From Ferriphaselus amnicola (GTDB lineage: Bacteria > Pseudomonadota > Gammaproteobacteria > Burkholderiales > Gallionellaceae), in NCBI RefSeq assembly GCF_000974685.2, contig NZ_AP018738.1:2604001-2668000 (forward strand): a DNA stretch of 64,000 nt, read 5' to 3'. Position 1 is the first letter of the stretch, and each line of letters starts with the position of its first letter. Position numbers and translations under genes: made by a program. Under the pieces are notes generated by a model. The model had not been told where the DNA came from. It ran no database searches and was given only the letters and a program-made list of their open reading frames with translations. Of the stretch, positions 1 through 10,631 are shown one piece after another.

Positions 1-762
1 GGCATTATCAGAAGCGGCCTTCATTGCTACCATACGCGCGCTTTGCTCAGAAGCCATGTTTTCGGTCACTGCGCTATAGACCAGCGATTCGATGTAACGC
101 ACCATCAACTCGTCCACGACTTGCTTAGCCTCTGGTTCATACAAATAATCCCAGTTACCAGGCTTGTCCTCAGCAGACAGTTCATCGCTGAGTGGGAGCA
201 GTTGCTCTATGCGAGGTTCCTGTTTCATCGTGTTGATGAAATGGTTATAGCTCAGATAGATTGCGTCGATCTCACCCGCAGCATAGGCATCAAGCATCAC
301 CTTCACTGCACCGATCAGCTTCTCAACGTGTGGCGTATCACCCAAGCCAATCATATGTGATTTGACTTTTGCACCTACGCGATTCATAAAGCTGAAGCCT
401 TTGTTGCCGATAGGGCACACCGAAATGCCCTTACCCTGACTTTCCAAGTCTTTCATCCGGTTCACCACCAGACGCAAGATGTTGGTATTCAGACCGCCGC
501 ACAGACCTTTGTCCGAAGTCACCACGATCACGCCGACGTTTTTGACGTCGCGCTTGACCAAGAATGGGTGCTTGTACTCTGGATTGGCGCGCGACAAGTG
601 AGCCGCCACTTGGCGAATCTTTTCCGCATAAGGCCGAGCGGCTCGCATCCGTTCTTGCGCTTTACGCATTTTGGATGCGGCCACCATTTCCATAGCACGC
701 GTGATCTTGCGCGTATTTTCAACGCTCTTGATCTTGGTGCGTATTTCCTTGCTGCCTGCCAT
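1..762 (-). CDS. atpG: ATP synthase gamma subunit, partial (3' end outside window)
   Basis: The gamma subunit is the central rotor shaft of the F1 sector, coupling ring rotation in the membrane to ATP synthesis. The minus-strand frame from an ATG at 762 opens with [20 protein letters not shown], the typical gamma N-terminal helix, and contains the conserved [11 protein letters not shown] segment at about residues 75-85. About 254 of the usual 285-290 residues are visible; the C-terminal helix lies before base 1. A GGAG ribosome site sits about 6 bases before the ATG. It follows atpA by 73 bp in the same operon, and atpD and atpC should follow outside the window. The family is certain. Confidence 0.97.
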   Translation of the reverse strand, partial: MAGSKEIRTKIKSVENTRKITRAMEMVAASKMRKAQERMRAARPYAEKIRQVAAHLSRANPEYKHPFLVKRDVKNVGVIVVTSDKGLCGGLNTNILRLVVNRMKDLESQGKGISVCPIGNKGFSFMNRVGAKVKSHMIGLGDTPHVEKLIGAVKVMLDAYAAGEIDAIYLSYNHFINTMKQEPRIEQLLPLSDELSAEDKPGNWDYLYEPEAKQVVDELMVRYIESLVYSAVTENMASEQSARMVAMKAASDNA

Positions 763-835
763 AACTTACTCCGGCTTTTAACCTACCACTAGTAAACCAT
801 CTTCTGATCAGCTAGTGGCGTGGCTAGTCGTTATA

Positions 836-2377
836 TCAGTAAACACCCGTGGACTTGAATTCCTCGATCGCTGCCGCCAAGGCCTTCTCGTTGTCACCCG
901 ACAGATCCTTAGTGGTGTCGATGGCATCCATGATCGCCTTGTGCTTAGACTTCAGGAAGGAGTGCACGGCAGATTCAAATGCCAGTGCTCTCTTTACTTC
1001 CACGTCATCGAAGTAACCCTTGTTCACTGCGAACAGTGTCACAGCCATTTCAGCAACAGATAGAGGCGCATATTGCAGCTGCTTCATCAGTTCAGTCACC
1101 AAACGACCGCGTTCCAATTGCTTGCGGGTTGCATCATCCAAGTCAGAAGCAAACTGCGCGAACGCAGCCAGTTCACGATACTGAGCCAGTGCTAGACGCA
1201 CACCGCCACCCAGCTTCTTGATGACCTTGGTCTGAGCTGCACCACCCACGCGAGATACCGACACACCGGCGTTGATCGCAGGACGGACACCGGCGTTGAA
1301 CAAGTCTGTTTCCAAGAAGATCTGACCGTCAGTGATCGAGATCACGTTGGTCGGAACGAAAGCGGACACGTCGCCAGCAGCAGTTTCGATGATCGGCAAT
1401 GCGGTCAACGAACCGGTCTTGCCCTTGACTTCGCCCTTGGTGAAGGCTTCCACGTAGTCGGCGTTCACGCGAGCTGCGCGCTCTAACAGACGGGAGTGGA
1501 TGTAGAACACATCACCTGGGTAGGCTTCGCGGCCGGGTGGACGGCGCAGCAACAGGGAGATTTGACGATAAGCCCAAGCTTGCTTGGTCAAGTCATCATA
1601 TACGATCAATGCATCTTCGCCGCGATCACGGAAGTATTCGCCCATGGTACAGCCAGCATACGGAGCCAAGAACTGCATTGCAGCAGAGTCAGAAGCCGTA
1701 GCCGCTACGACGATGGTGTAACCCATCGCGCCATGCTCTTCCAGTTTGCGCACCACGTTAGCGATAGTCGATGCCTTTTGGCCGATCGCAACGTAGATAC
1801 AGGTCATGTTCTGACCCTTCTGGTTGATGATGGCATCAACAGCAACCGCTGTCTTACCTGTCTGACGGTCACCAATGATCAGTTCGCGCTGACCGCGACC
1901 GACTGGAACCATAGAGTCGATCGACTTCAGACCAGTTTGCACAGGCTGATCGACCGACTTACGTGCGATCACGCCCGGAGCGACCTTTTCGATCTTGTCG
2001 GTCATCTTGGCATTAATCGGGCCTTTGCCGTCGATGGGCTGACCCAGCGCGTTCACCACGCGGCCACGCAACTCAGGACCAACCGGCACTTCCAGAATCT
2101 TGCCAGTACACTTAACAGTGTCGCCTTCGCTGATGTGCTCGTATTCACCCAGAACCACAGCACCCACCGAGTCACGCTCCAAGTTCAGCGCCAAGCCGTA
2201 GGTGTTGCCAGGGAATTCAAGCATTTCGCCCTGCATTACATCAGACAGGCCGTGGACGCGCACGATACCGTCAGTCACGGATACAACCGTGCCTTCGGTG
2301 CGGGCTTGAGTCAGCGCTTCGAAATTCTCGATGCGGCTGCGAATCAAATTGCTAATTTCAGAAGGATTGAGCTTCAT
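836..2377 (-). CDS. atpA: ATP synthase alpha subunit
   Basis: The alpha subunit forms the F1 hexamer with beta and carries the regulatory nucleotide sites at the alpha/beta interfaces. The 513-residue protein has the family's normal length. It shows the N-terminal [15 protein letters not shown] delta-binding segment, the Walker A loop [15 protein letters not shown] near residue 170, and the signature region around [17 protein letters not shown] at about residue 365. It starts at the ATG at 2377, 27 bp after atpH in the order atpI-B-E-F-H-A-G. There is no sign of damage. Confidence 0.98.
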   Translation of the reverse strand: MKLNPSEISNLIRSRIENFEALTQARTEGTVVSVTDGIVRVHGLSDVMQGEMLEFPGNTYGLALNLERDSVGAVVLGEYEHISEGDTVKCTGKILEVPVGPELRGRVVNALGQPIDGKGPINAKMTDKIEKVAPGVIARKSVDQPVQTGLKSIDSMVPVGRGQRELIIGDRQTGKTAVAVDAIINQKGQNMTCIYVAIGQKASTIANVVRKLEEHGAMGYTIVVAATASDSAAMQFLAPYAGCTMGEYFRDRGEDALIVYDDLTKQAWAYRQISLLLRRPPGREAYPGDVFYIHSRLLERAARVNADYVEAFTKGEVKGKTGSLTALPIIETAAGDVSAFVPTNVISITDGQIFLETDLFNAGVRPAINAGVSVSRVGGAAQTKVIKKLGGGVRLALAQYRELAAFAQFASDLDDATRKQLERGRLVTELMKQLQYAPLSVAEMAVTLFAVNKGYFDDVEVKRALAFESAVHSFLKSKHKAIMDAIDTTKDLSGDNEKALAAAIEEFKSTGVY

Positions 2378-2404
2378 CTTTTCCTCGTTTCGATATTTCT
2401 GTCA

Positions 2405-2938
2405 TCAAGCCAGTGCGCTTGCCATTTCGGCCAGCCGTGTACGTGCCGAGCCATCAATCACCTTGTCGCCTGCGCGAATCACGATGCCGCCCAGCAGATC
2501 TTTGTTGATCTCGCTAGAGAGACGAATTTCACGTCCCAGCTTGGTCTTCAATGCCGCTGCGATCTTCAGCTTCTGCGCGTCATTCAAGTCGAATGCCGAG
2601 CTGACCATTACGTCAACCGACTTCTCCTCTTCCGCACGCAGCGCTTCGAACTGCTCAGCGATTTCAGGCAACACTGCCAGACGATGAGCTTCAATCAGCA
2701 ATTTGATGAAGTTCTGTCCGTCAGAGCCGACCTTACCGCCACACAGTGCGATCATCAGCGACTCAACTTGTCCTGCCGCAACGCGGGGATTAGAGACCAG
2801 AGCAGCCACTTGCGCATCATTGACCGCAGCCGTAGCCGCTTCCAACAATTCGGACCAAGTTTTCAGGACTCCACCTCGCTTGGCCTGCTCAAAAGCAGCC
2901 AAAGCATATGGACGGGCAATAGTGATGGCTTCAGACAT
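2405..2938 (-). CDS. atpH: ATP synthase delta subunit
   Basis: The delta subunit (OSCP equivalent) ties the peripheral stalk to the top of the F1 head. The protein has 177 residues, normal for the family, with an all-helical N-terminal half opening ITIARPYALAAFEQAK and the conserved C-terminal GGIVIRAGDKVIDGSARTRL segment. The ATG at 2938 lies 5 bp after the atpF stop, so the two are translationally close. Its position between atpF and atpA is the standard bacterial order. Confidence 0.97.
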   Translation of the reverse strand: MSEAITIARPYALAAFEQAKRGGVLKTWSELLEAATAAVNDAQVAALVSNPRVAAGQVESLMIALCGGKVGSDGQNFIKLLIEAHRLAVLPEIAEQFEALRAEEEKSVDVMVSSAFDLNDAQKLKIAAALKTKLGREIRLSSEINKDLLGGIVIRAGDKVIDGSARTRLAEMASALA

Positions 2939-2943
2939 GGCGA

Positions 2944-3414
2944 TCAGATTTCCGCGACTAGTTTTTCAAGCAGATCGTTGTGAGCTTTGGCGTCGATTTC
3001 GCGACCCAAGATGCGAGACGCACCAGCCAGAGCGATTGCGGATACTTCATTACGCAGTTGCTCTCTAGCACGAAACACTTCCTGCTCGACTTCAGCCTTA
3101 GCACCCGTAATGATACGGTCGCCTTCGACCTTGGCCTGAGCCTTGGCTTCTTCAACAATCTCGGTACCGCGCTTCTCACCCTGAGCGATGATCTCGGCTG
3201 CCTTTTCCTTCGCTTCGCGGATGACATCCGCAGCGCGCTTGGCGGCCAACTCTTGCTCATGCTTGCCGCGCTCGGCTGCCGCCAAACCATCAGCGATGGT
3301 CTTTTGACGGGTTTCGATTGCAGACAGCAGCGGCGGCCAGACAAACTTGACCGTGAACCATATCAGAATGGCAAACGACAAAGCCTGTGCAAACAGTGTC
3401 AGGTTAATGTTCAT
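2944..3414 (-). CDS. atpF: ATP synthase b subunit
   Basis: The b subunit is the membrane-anchored peripheral stalk of the enzyme. The 156-residue protein has one N-terminal membrane helix (about residues 4-24, LTLFAQALSFAILIWFTVKF) followed by a long charged helix rich in Ala, Glu, Lys and Arg that would form the dimeric coiled coil. The conserved FVWPPLL motif follows the membrane span. It sits 43 bp after atpE and 5 bp before atpH. Length and layout match standard proteobacterial b subunits. Confidence 0.97.
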   Translation of the reverse strand: MNINLTLFAQALSFAILIWFTVKFVWPPLLSAIETRQKTIADGLAAAERGKHEQELAAKRAADVIREAKEKAAEIIAQGEKRGTEIVEEAKAQAKVEGDRIITGAKAEVEQEVFRAREQLRNEVSAIALAGASRILGREIDAKAHNDLLEKLVAEI

Positions 3415-3457
3415 TTCAGTTCCTTACGCCGATTTATGCCGCGTGGCAAAGCCAACC

Positions 3458-3763
<306 letters not shown>

Positions 3764-3796
3764 TTACAAGTTGATAAAAATTACAAACAAAACTAG

Positions 3797-4600
3797 TTAG
3801 TGGCTTTCATGCGCCATCGCGATGTACACAACCGTCAGCATCATGAAGATGAACGCTTGCAACACCACGATCAGGATGTGGAAGATTGCCCATCCAGCAC
3901 CCAGCAATGCTCCAAAAATCGTACCCGCCAGACCGGTTGCAGCCCACATACCCAATAGCAGGAAGATGATCTCACCCGCATACATATTACCGAACAGACG
4001 CAGTGAGTGCGACAGCGGCTTAGACACGTATTCGATCAGATTGAACAAGAAGTTAGCAGGCCATACCAGCACGTTAGAACCGAATGGCGCACAGAACAAC
4101 TCATGTATCCAGCCACCCAAACCCTTGACCTTGATGCTGAAGAAAATCATCAGCACCCATACCGCCAAAGCCAGCGCAAAAGTCGAGTTGATATCGGAGG
4201 TTGGAACCGCACGGAAGTGATCCTGACCAAAAACGTTGTGATAGATCCAAGCCATGATATCGACAGGCAGGAAGTCCATCGCATTCATCATCAATACCCA
4301 GACGAACACCGTCAATGCAGCTGGCGCAACGAATGCATTTCGATCACCGTGGAAAATTCCTTTAACTTGATCGTCAACGAATTCCACCAGCAACTCAACG
4401 AATGCCAAGCGCTTATTGGGCACACCGGCAGTCGCACCACGCACTACCCACCAGAGAAAACCAAAGGCGAATATGCCCAGCAACCAAGACACCACCAAGG
4501 TATCCATGTGCAAAGTCCAAAATCCACCGCCAACATCTTTGGCATTGAAAGCGAGGTGATGCTCGATATAGCTCGAAGGGGTCAGTGCGTGTTCAGACAT
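3797..4600 (-). CDS. atpB: ATP synthase a subunit
   Basis: The a subunit forms the stator half-channels that pass protons to the c ring. The 267-residue hydrophobic protein carries the signature helix [16 protein letters not shown] at about residues 195-210, including the essential arginine, and the C-terminal helix [16 protein letters not shown]. At least five membrane spans are visible. It follows atpI by 8 bp and precedes atpE. Nothing unusual was seen. Confidence 0.97.
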   Translation of the reverse strand: MSEHALTPSSYIEHHLAFNAKDVGGGFWTLHMDTLVVSWLLGIFAFGFLWWVVRGATAGVPNKRLAFVELLVEFVDDQVKGIFHGDRNAFVAPAALTVFVWVLMMNAMDFLPVDIMAWIYHNVFGQDHFRAVPTSDINSTFALALAVWVLMIFFSIKVKGLGGWIHELFCAPFGSNVLVWPANFLFNLIEYVSKPLSHSLRLFGNMYAGEIIFLLLGMWAATGLAGTIFGALLGAGWAIFHILIVVLQAFIFMMLTVVYIAMAHESH

Positions 4601-4608
4601 CCCGTATC

Positions 4609-5001
4609 CTACTTATTATTGTCATCATTTATAGCTCGCAACCCTATGCCAGAAACCAGCGCAGCAGCTGCCAACCCACCAATCAGGGACAAAGGAACTA
4701 TTCCCCTGTAAAACTTGAACGCCATTAACAACAATGCCGCCGTAACCATCACTTTGATCACCTCTGCCTTAAGCAAAGTAATCAGAACTCCACTTGGAGA
4801 TGAGCTGTAGCGACCTCGGGTTGCCACTACTCCAGCATAGCTGCCCACGATTACAGAAGCCCCTCCCGCTATTGCGGAGAGTGCCGCATCTAACCCTGCA
4901 AGCAGTAGAGAAGCGACCGAAATGACGACTGTTACGATTATTTGCCAGCGTGCCGCTTTGCTTACTGCGCGGCTTATGTTTTTGTTTGTTGCTTCGTCCA
5001 T
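4609..5001 (-). CDS. atpI: ATP synthase accessory protein AtpI
   Basis: AtpI is a small membrane protein encoded first in many atp operons and thought to help assemble the c ring. The 130-residue product has four hydrophobic stretches (about 21-42, 44-60, 79-95 and 102-120) and a charged N-terminus. Identification rests mainly on size, topology and position directly before atpB (8 bp). It is the first gene of the operon, and a promoter-like sequence lies about 50 bp upstream. Confidence 0.9.
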   Translation of the reverse strand: MDEATNKNISRAVSKAARWQIIVTVVISVASLLLAGLDAALSAIAGGASVIVGSYAGVVATRGRYSSSPSGVLITLLKAEVIKVMVTAALLLMAFKFYRGIVPLSLIGGLAAAALVSGIGLRAINDDNNK

Positions 5002-5051
5002 TGAGCACCTTGGAGCGTTAACCCTGTGCTCAGGGCGTTTTAACCGTGCGC

Positions 5052-5080
5052 ATTCTCCGATTTCCCCTCACATAAGTCAA
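5052..5080 (-). promoter_or_regulatory. Putative sigma70 promoter of the atp operon
   Basis: On the minus strand TTGACT (5075-5080) and GAGAAT (5052-5057) are separated by 17 bp and point at atpI, about 50 bp away. The pair is flanked by an 8-bp inverted repeat, AACCGTGC at 5042-5049 and GCACGGTT at 5081-5088. The promoter is inferred from consensus match and position only. Confidence 0.55.
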
Positions 5081-5086
5081 GCACGG

Positions 5087-5110
5087 TTTTCAGTGGATTT
5101 CCACTGAAAA
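5087..5110 (-). terminator. Perfect hairpin directly after parB
   Basis: TTTTCAGTGG (5087-5096) and CCACTGAAAA (5101-5110) form a perfect 10-bp stem with a 4-base loop, starting at the base after the parB stop. It could end parB transcription, but no long U tract follows on the minus strand. A role in mRNA 3' stability, or as part of the atp promoter region, is also possible. Confidence 0.5.
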
Positions 5111-5950
5111 CTATTTAAGCTTAGAAATCAGCGCATCCAGATGGTCGAGGCTGACGTATTCAAGCACCAGTTTCCCCGCACCTTTCCTGCCCACTTTGAT
5201 TTCTACGCTCGTACCGATCTGTTCCGCCAACTCTTCCTGCAAGCGCAGGATGTCGCGATCCGGCTCTGCTTCCAGTTTGGGCTGTGCCGGATTCAGAGTG
5301 TTCTGTACTAGCTTTTCAGCCTGCCTTACCGATAACTGCTCCGCCACGATCTTGTTGCCGACTACGATCTGCTGTGCGCCATCCAACGCCAACAAAGCGC
5401 GGGCATGCCCCATATCAAGACGCCCTCCCATCAACAACTCTTGTACTGGTGGGTACAGATTAAGGAGTCGCAGAAGGTTGGAGGCAGCACTGCGTGAGCG
5501 CCCCACAGCATCGGCTGCTTCCTGATGTGTCATCCCGAATTCGTCGATTAGACGCTGGATACCTTGAGCCTCCTCTAGCGAATTCAGATTCTCGCGCTGG
5601 ATGTTCTCGATCAGCGCCATCGCCAGAGCCACATTATCTGGCACTTTGCGCACCAGTACTGGAACCCGATCTAGGCCTGCACGCTGCGAAGCGCGCCAAC
5701 GACGCTCACCCGCAATGATCTCGTAGCCGCCTTCGGCTAACTCGCGCGCCAGAATCGGCTGGATCACCCCTTGCGCTTTGATCGATGCCGCCAGCTCATC
5801 CAGCGAAGCTTCATCCATGTGCGTTCGCGGCTGGTATTTGCCCGGTTTGAGCTGCCCGACCTCTAACTCGCGCAATTCGTCGCTGCCGGATACATCCCCC
5901 ATCAAAGCATCCAGCCCGCGCCCCAGCCCCTTATTCGGTTTTGCCATCAT
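5111..5950 (-). CDS. parB: Chromosome partitioning protein ParB
   Basis: ParB binds parS sites near the origin, spreads with CTP as cofactor, and works with ParA to segregate chromosomes. The chosen start is the ATG at 5950 (or its twin at 5947), because AAGGAG lies just before it and the product then opens MMAKPNKGLGRGLDALMG, the classical ParB N-terminus; an open frame extends further upstream but has no support. Box motifs are GERRWRAS and the ENIQRENLNSLEEAQG segment, followed by an HTH region (TQ/AADAVGRSRSAASNLLRLL) and a C-terminal dimer domain. About 279 residues. It overlaps the parA end by about 20 bp. Confidence 0.96.
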   Translation of the reverse strand: MMAKPNKGLGRGLDALMGDVSGSDELRELEVGQLKPGKYQPRTHMDEASLDELAASIKAQGVIQPILARELAEGGYEIIAGERRWRASQRAGLDRVPVLVRKVPDNVALAMALIENIQRENLNSLEEAQGIQRLIDEFGMTHQEAADAVGRSRSAASNLLRLLNLYPPVQELLMGGRLDMGHARALLALDGAQQIVVGNKIVAEQLSVRQAEKLVQNTLNPAQPKLEAEPDRDILRLQEELAEQIGTSVEIKVGRKGAGKLVLEYVSLDHLDALISKLK

Positions 5951-6728
5951 TTTCTCCTTGCGTCGCAGCAGATTTACCCAGCAACTCGGTCGCCAATGCC
6001 AAGTAGGCCAGCGCACCTTTGGAATTCTTGTCGTGCAGCAACACCGGCACGCCATAACTCGGCGCCTCAGCCAACCGAACATTTCGCGGGATCACCGTCT
6101 TATAGACTTTGTCCCCAAAATGCTGCTGCAACTGTGCCGACACCTGCTGCGCCAACGTGCTGCGCAGGTCGAACATGGTGCGCAACAGCCCTTCGATCTC
6201 CAGTTCAGAATTCAGGCTGGAGCGCACCCGGCGTATAGTATTCACCAGATCGCTCAGACCCTCCAGCGCGTAGTACTCGCACTGCATCGGAATCATTACA
6301 GCGCGCGCCGCACACAGTCCGTTCAGCGTCAGTAGATTCAGTGTCGGCGGGCAATCGACCAAGATGAAATCGTATTCGTCCGCGACACCGTGCAACTGGA
6401 AGCGCAGCCGCGCTTCGCGATTTTCCATATCCACCAGCTCTACTTCCGCGCCAGCAAGGTCGCGATTGGATGGCAATACATCGAACTTGCCCGCCTCGGA
6501 GCGCACCCGCGCTGCGGCCAATGTGCGTATGCCCAGCAGTACGTGATAGACCGAAGCCGACAGTTTGTGCTTATCCACGCCGCTGCCCATCGTCGCATTG
6601 CCCTGCGGATCCAGATCGACCAGCAACACGCGCTGGCCGTGCGCCGCCAGACTCGCCGCCAGATTGACCGTAGTGGTGGTCTTTCCGACCCCGCCTTTTT
6701 GATTGGCTATCGCCAGTATCTTTGCCAT
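5931..6728 (-). CDS. parA: Chromosome partitioning ATPase ParA (Soj type)
   Basis: ParA is a deviant Walker ATPase that drives ParB-parS complexes apart. The N-terminus [20 protein letters not shown] contains the deviant Walker A loop, and DCPPTLNLLTLNGL the Walker B region. The length is about 265 residues, normal for chromosomal ParA. The ATG at 6728 is preferred over an in-frame GTG at 6731; either start overlaps the rsmG stop codon, indicating coupled translation. Order rsmG-parA-parB is typical of origin-proximal regions. Confidence 0.96.
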   Translation of the reverse strand: MAKILAIANQKGGVGKTTTTVNLAASLAAHGQRVLLVDLDPQGNATMGSGVDKHKLSASVYHVLLGIRTLAAARVRSEAGKFDVLPSNRDLAGAEVELVDMENREARLRFQLHGVADEYDFILVDCPPTLNLLTLNGLCAARAVMIPMQCEYYALEGLSDLVNTIRRVRSSLNSELEIEGLLRTMFDLRSTLAQQVSAQLQQHFGDKVYKTVIPRNVRLAEAPSYGVPVLLHDKNSKGALAYLALATELLGKSAATQGENDGKTE

Positions 6729-7348
6729 CACTCCGCTTTCAATATCACTAGACTGCGCGCCGCATCCAAGCCGGGCACGCGCAGGGGTAGATTCGCCAGT
6801 ACCGCAACATCGGACGGCAGCCGCTTCAATTCTTGTGCGGGCGCACCCTTCATCGCCGCCCAGCGACCATCGTTCGCCAATAGATGACGTGTCAATGTCA
6901 CAAAATCCACCGCCTCCGCAAAGGCTCGCGAGATGATGCCATCAAATGGTTGTAGCGGCGCAAAGTCTTCCACCCGCGCACAGTGTACGCTCACATTTTG
7001 CAATCCCATCTCGATCGCCGCCTGCTGCACGAAACTGGTTTTCTTGCTGTTGCTGTCCAGCATGGCAAACGACCACTCGGGGCGCACGGCCGCAAGCACC
7101 AGCCCCGGCAAACCAGCGCCACACCCCACATCCAACCAGCGCCCTGACCAAAGATGGGGTAGCACCGCTAGGCTATCCAACAAATGGTGGCTGACCATCT
7201 GCTGTGGATCGCGGATCGCGGTCAGGTTGTATACCTTGTTCCACTTTTGCAGTAATGCCAGATATGCCAGCAGCTTCTGCTGCGCTTCCGGTGTGATATC
7301 CAACCCAAGCTGCGTGATACCGCGCGAAAGTTCTGTCGCCTGACTCAT
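6728..7348 (-). CDS. rsmG: 16S rRNA (guanine527-N7) methyltransferase
   Basis: RsmG (GidB) methylates G527 in the 530 loop of 16S rRNA using S-adenosylmethionine. The 206-residue protein has the N-terminal [19 protein letters not shown] signature and the SAM-binding loop [14 protein letters not shown] at about residue 72. Its start overlaps the mnmG stop by 4 bp and its stop overlaps the parA start, so mnmG-rsmG-parA-parB read as one operon. Confidence 0.96.
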   Translation of the reverse strand: MSQATELSRGITQLGLDITPEAQQKLLAYLALLQKWNKVYNLTAIRDPQQMVSHHLLDSLAVLPHLWSGRWLDVGCGAGLPGLVLAAVRPEWSFAMLDSNSKKTSFVQQAAIEMGLQNVSVHCARVEDFAPLQPFDGIISRAFAEAVDFVTLTRHLLANDGRWAAMKGAPAQELKRLPSDVAVLANLPLRVPGLDAARSLVILKAE

Positions 7349-9237
7349 GCCTGCACACCCTTATCCTTGAAACCCCGCTTCAGATGCACCAAAAGCAGCG
7401 AGATCGCCGCCGGCGTGACGCCCGAAATGCGAGAGGCTTGCCCCACCGTCTCCGGTTTGTGCTGGTTGAGCTTCTGCTGCACCTCGATAGATAGACCGCG
7501 CACCGTGCGGTAATCCAGAGTCTGCGGCAACACCGTCTCCTCTTGGCCCTGCTGGCGCGCGATCTCCTCACGCTGGCGCTCAATGTAGCCGTGGTATTTG
7601 GCTTGGATCTCCACCTGCTCCGCCACCAGCGGATCAGCCGCTGACTCGCCCGCGCCGGGCAAAGTCATCAGAGTCTGGTAAGTCACATCGGGACGACGCA
7701 ACAACTCGTGCAAACAGTATTCGTGCTCGATCGCCTTGCCCAACACACGTTCAGCATCAGCTGCTTCCAAGGTTTTGGGATTCACCCAAGTCGATTTCAA
7801 CCGTTGCTGCTCCTGTGCAATAGCTTCGCGCTTGGCCTCGAATGCCGCCCAACGCACGTCGTCCACCACGCCCAAGCGACGACCGATCTCCGTCAGGCGC
7901 AGATCGGCGTTGTCTTCGCGCAATTGCAGCCGGTATTCGGCGCGGCTGGTAAACATACGGTACGGCTCCGTTGCCCCGCGCGTAATGAGGTCGTCCACCA
8001 TCACACCAAGGTAAGCCTCATCTCGGCGCGGGCACCAGCCCTCTTCATCTCGCGCCTGCAAAGCCGCATTCACGCCTGCCAGCAAGCCTTGTGCCGCTGC
8101 CTCTTCGTAACCCGTAGTACCGTTGATCTGCCCAGCAAAGAACAACCCGGCGATGGCCTTGGTTTCCAGCGTGGACTTCAGCCCACGCGGATCGAAATAG
8201 TCGTATTCGATGGCGTAGCCGGGCCGCGTCAGATGCGCGTTCTCCAGCCCCTTGATGGAATGCACCAGCGCCAGTTGCACGTCGAACGGCAGACTGGTGG
8301 AAATACCATTGGGATAGACCTCGTGGGTGCTCAAGCCCTCTGGCTCCAGAAATATCTGGTGCGAAGTCTTGTCGGCGAAACGGGTGATCTTGTCCTCGAT
8401 GGACGGACAGTAGCGCGGGCCGATACCCTCGATCACGCCGGTGAACAGCGGCGATCGATCCAGCCCGCCCCGAATGATGTCGTGAGTTCGCTCGTTGGTG
8501 TCGGTGATCCAGCATGGCAGTTGGCGCGGATGCTGGGCCGCGTTGCCGAGGAAGGAAAACACCGGCGTCGGCGTGTCGCCCGGCTGCTCCGTCATCACCG
8601 AAAAATCGATGCTGCGCGCGTCGATGCGCGGCGGCGTGCCGGTCTTGAGTCTGCCCTGCGGCAGCTTCAGCTCGCGCAGGCGGTGCGCCAGACTGACCGA
8701 CGGCACATCGCCCATTCGTCCAGCCGGATAGTGCGCCTGCCCCACGTGGATAAGCCCAGAAAGGAATGTGCCAGTAGTGAGCACTACCGTTTTGGCCATG
8801 AAGCGCAATCCGAGTTGGGTGACCACACCGTTCACAGTGTCGTGCTCCACCAGCAGATCGTCCACCGCCTGCTGGAACAGCCACAGGTTGGGCTGATTCT
8901 CCAGCCGTGAGCGGATCGCCTGCCGGTACAGCGCGCGGTCGGCTTGGGCGCGCGTAGCGCGCACCGCTGGGCCTTTGGACCCATTCAGAATGCGGAACTG
9001 AATGCCACCCTCGTCGGTGGCCGCCGCCATCGCCCCGCCCAGCGCATCCACCTCTTTGACCAGATGCCCCTTGCCGATGCCACCGATGGACGGATTGCAC
9101 GACATCACGCCCAGCGTTTCGATGTTATGGGTGAGCAACAGCGTGGAGCGGCCCATGCGCGCCGATGCCAGCGCAGCCTCCGTCCCGGCATGGCCGCCGC
9201 CGACTACGATCACATCGAATTGTTGCGGAAAATTCAT
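7345..9237 (-). CDS. mnmG: tRNA U34 carboxymethylaminomethyl-modifying enzyme MnmG
   Basis: MnmG (GidA) is an FAD enzyme that works with MnmE to modify the wobble uridine of several tRNAs. The Rossmann FAD motif is [19 protein letters not shown] near the N-terminus. Later signatures include [20 protein letters not shown] and [16 protein letters not shown]. The ATG at 9237 ([14 protein letters not shown]) is preferred because family members begin about ten residues before the FAD loop; an in-frame ATG at 9267 would add ten residues. Neither has a strong ribosome site. About 630 residues, intact. Confidence 0.95.
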   Translation of the reverse strand: MNFPQQFDVIVVGGGHAGTEAALASARMGRSTLLLTHNIETLGVMSCNPSIGGIGKGHLVKEVDALGGAMAAATDEGGIQFRILNGSKGPAVRATRAQADRALYRQAIRSRLENQPNLWLFQQAVDDLLVEHDTVNGVVTQLGLRFMAKTVVLTTGTFLSGLIHVGQAHYPAGRMGDVPSVSLAHRLRELKLPQGRLKTGTPPRIDARSIDFSVMTEQPGDTPTPVFSFLGNAAQHPRQLPCWITDTNERTHDIIRGGLDRSPLFTGVIEGIGPRYCPSIEDKITRFADKTSHQIFLEPEGLSTHEVYPNGISTSLPFDVQLALVHSIKGLENAHLTRPGYAIEYDYFDPRGLKSTLETKAIAGLFFAGQINGTTGYEEAAAQGLLAGVNAALQARDEEGWCPRRDEAYLGVMVDDLITRGATEPYRMFTSRAEYRLQLREDNADLRLTEIGRRLGVVDDVRWAAFEAKREAIAQEQQRLKSTWVNPKTLEAADAERVLGKAIEHEYCLHELLRRPDVTYQTLMTLPGAGESAADPLVAEQVEIQAKYHGYIERQREEIARQQGQEETVLPQTLDYRTVRGLSIEVQQKLNQHKPETVGQASRISGVTPAAISLLLVHLKRGFKDKGVQA

Positions 9238-9359
9238 TGGGTTGAGATTGGAATCAGACTCATTCAAGGGCGGCGATGATACACCAAACCCAGCACAGGC
9301 CGAAGCCGCTGCCGCCGGTTCAATTAAGCCGCCTTGTGGAAAGGCTCAGACTAGCCAAC

Positions 9360-10631
9360 TTAAAGTGGCGGGCAACCTGCCAATTCATTGCGGTAGTCGG
9401 TGCAAGCCGAGTCGAAAAGGCAGACTCGATTCCGGCCTGTGGTCTTAGCTCGATACATCGCCTGATCAGCCCGCTTGAGTAGATCATCGACCGAACTATC
9501 TGTCCCACTGAACATACACAGACCGATGCTCGGGGAGCTGTGGTACGGCTGCGACTTTAACTGATACGGATTCGCCAATACCTCACGAATCTTCTCGGCC
9601 ACTTTAGAGGCACCTTGTTGTGCTACCTCCATCCCATCGCTGAGGTTCTCGACCAACACTACGAATTCATCGCCACCAAGACGAGCAACGGTATCCACCT
9701 CCCGCACGCAGGACTTAATTCGAGCGGCAACTTCGATTAGGAGCAGATCGCCGTAATCGTGCCCTAGGGTGTCATTCAGCATCTTAAATTTGTCTAAATC
9801 GAGGAACATGAGTGCACCAAACTGCCCGCTTCGGGCCGACGCCGAAACGGCAACTGACAACCGATTAAGCAATAGTCGACGATTTGGCAGGCCAGTCAGG
9901 GCATCCGCAAAGGCCATATCCCGTATTTCATCTTCGTATTTTTTTCGCGCGGAGATATCCGTGAAAATCGCCACATAATTTACGACCGCTCCATCGGGGG
10001 CTTTCACGGCAGTGATCGTCATTTGCTTCGGATAGATCTGACCATCCTTCCGTTTATCCCATATTTCCCCTGCCCACGCCCCAGTGCATTTGATTTGCCG
10101 CCACATATCTGTGAAGAATGCCGAATCATGACGTCCAGAGCTAAGGATTTTTGGATTTAATCCCCGCACCTCGGCTTCGGCATAGCCGGTGATTTGCTGA
10201 AACGTCCTATTGACGCGAACAATGTTAGCTTGCGAGTCAGTGATCATCACCGCATCCTGCGCATCAAAGGCCACGGCCAATATTTTCAAATCGGCCTCGG
10301 TCTGTCGCTGTTTCTCAACCAAAGCCGACAACTCACCATTCAGCACTCGCAACTGCTCCTCAGAGCTTGTGATCAACCGCAGCTCGCGTCTGTATCGGTT
10401 ACGAAATCGATGCATCGCTTCGATGGACAGTGAAACGATGATCCCATCACCCAGAAACACTAGGTTTGACCACAGACTGAGCTTCAGCACTTCATGGGAA
10501 AAGGAGTAATACGGCGGCGTGAAAAAGTAGGTAGCGAACACCATTCCCATCACCGTGGCGATCAGTCCTGCCCGATACCCTGCCAGAATTGCCGCAAGCG
10601 TGACAGAGGGAAAGAACGTTACATACTGCAA
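9360..10631 (-). CDS. Membrane diguanylate cyclase (DUF4118-like, PAS, GGDEF), N-terminus doubtful
   Basis: The protein should make cyclic di-GMP from two GTP. It has N-terminal membrane helices resembling the KdpD-type DUF4118 region (FFPSVTLAAILAGYRAGLIA at about 6-25), a coiled coil, a PAS domain at about 115-235, and a GGDEF domain at about 245-410. The active motif is RLGGDEF, with the RxxD inhibitory site (REVD) 5 residues before it. The only start in this frame is a TTG at 10631, without a ribosome site. The open frame continues to a TGA at 10677-10679 with plausible family-like residues, while another frame upstream starts with an ATG at about 10734. A frameshift or start error is likely. 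Confidence 0.8.
   Translation of the reverse strand: MQYVTFFPSVTLAAILAGYRAGLIATVMGMVFATYFFTPPYYSFSHEVLKLSLWSNLVFLGDGIIVSLSIEAMHRFRNRYRRELRLITSSEEQLRVLNGELSALVEKQRQTEADLKILAVAFDAQDAVMITDSQANIVRVNRTFQQITGYAEAEVRGLNPKILSSGRHDSAFFTDMWRQIKCTGAWAGEIWDKRKDGQIYPKQMTITAVKAPDGAVVNYVAIFTDISARKKYEDEIRDMAFADALTGLPNRRLLLNRLSVAVSASARSGQFGALMFLDLDKFKMLNDTLGHDYGDLLLIEVAARIKSCVREVDTVARLGGDEFVVLVENLSDGMEVAQQGASKVAEKIREVLANPYQLKSQPYHSSPSIGLCMFSGTDSSVDDLLKRADQAMYRAKTTGRNRVCLFDSACTDYRNELAGCPPL

Noticed and set aside
1496-2983. Long plus-strand open frame of 495 codons antisense to atpA and atpH
   Set aside because: It covers two conserved genes on the other strand, has no recognisable domain and is rich in Cys/His/Arg/Gln as expected for an antisense frame.
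5951-6082. Longer N-terminus for ParB
   Set aside because: The extra residues are the wrong frame of parA; AAGGAG and the family N-terminus fix the start at 5950.
7708-8910. Plus-strand open frame of 400 codons antisense to mnmG
   Set aside because: mnmG is clearly coding on minus; the antisense frame has no domain or ribosome site.
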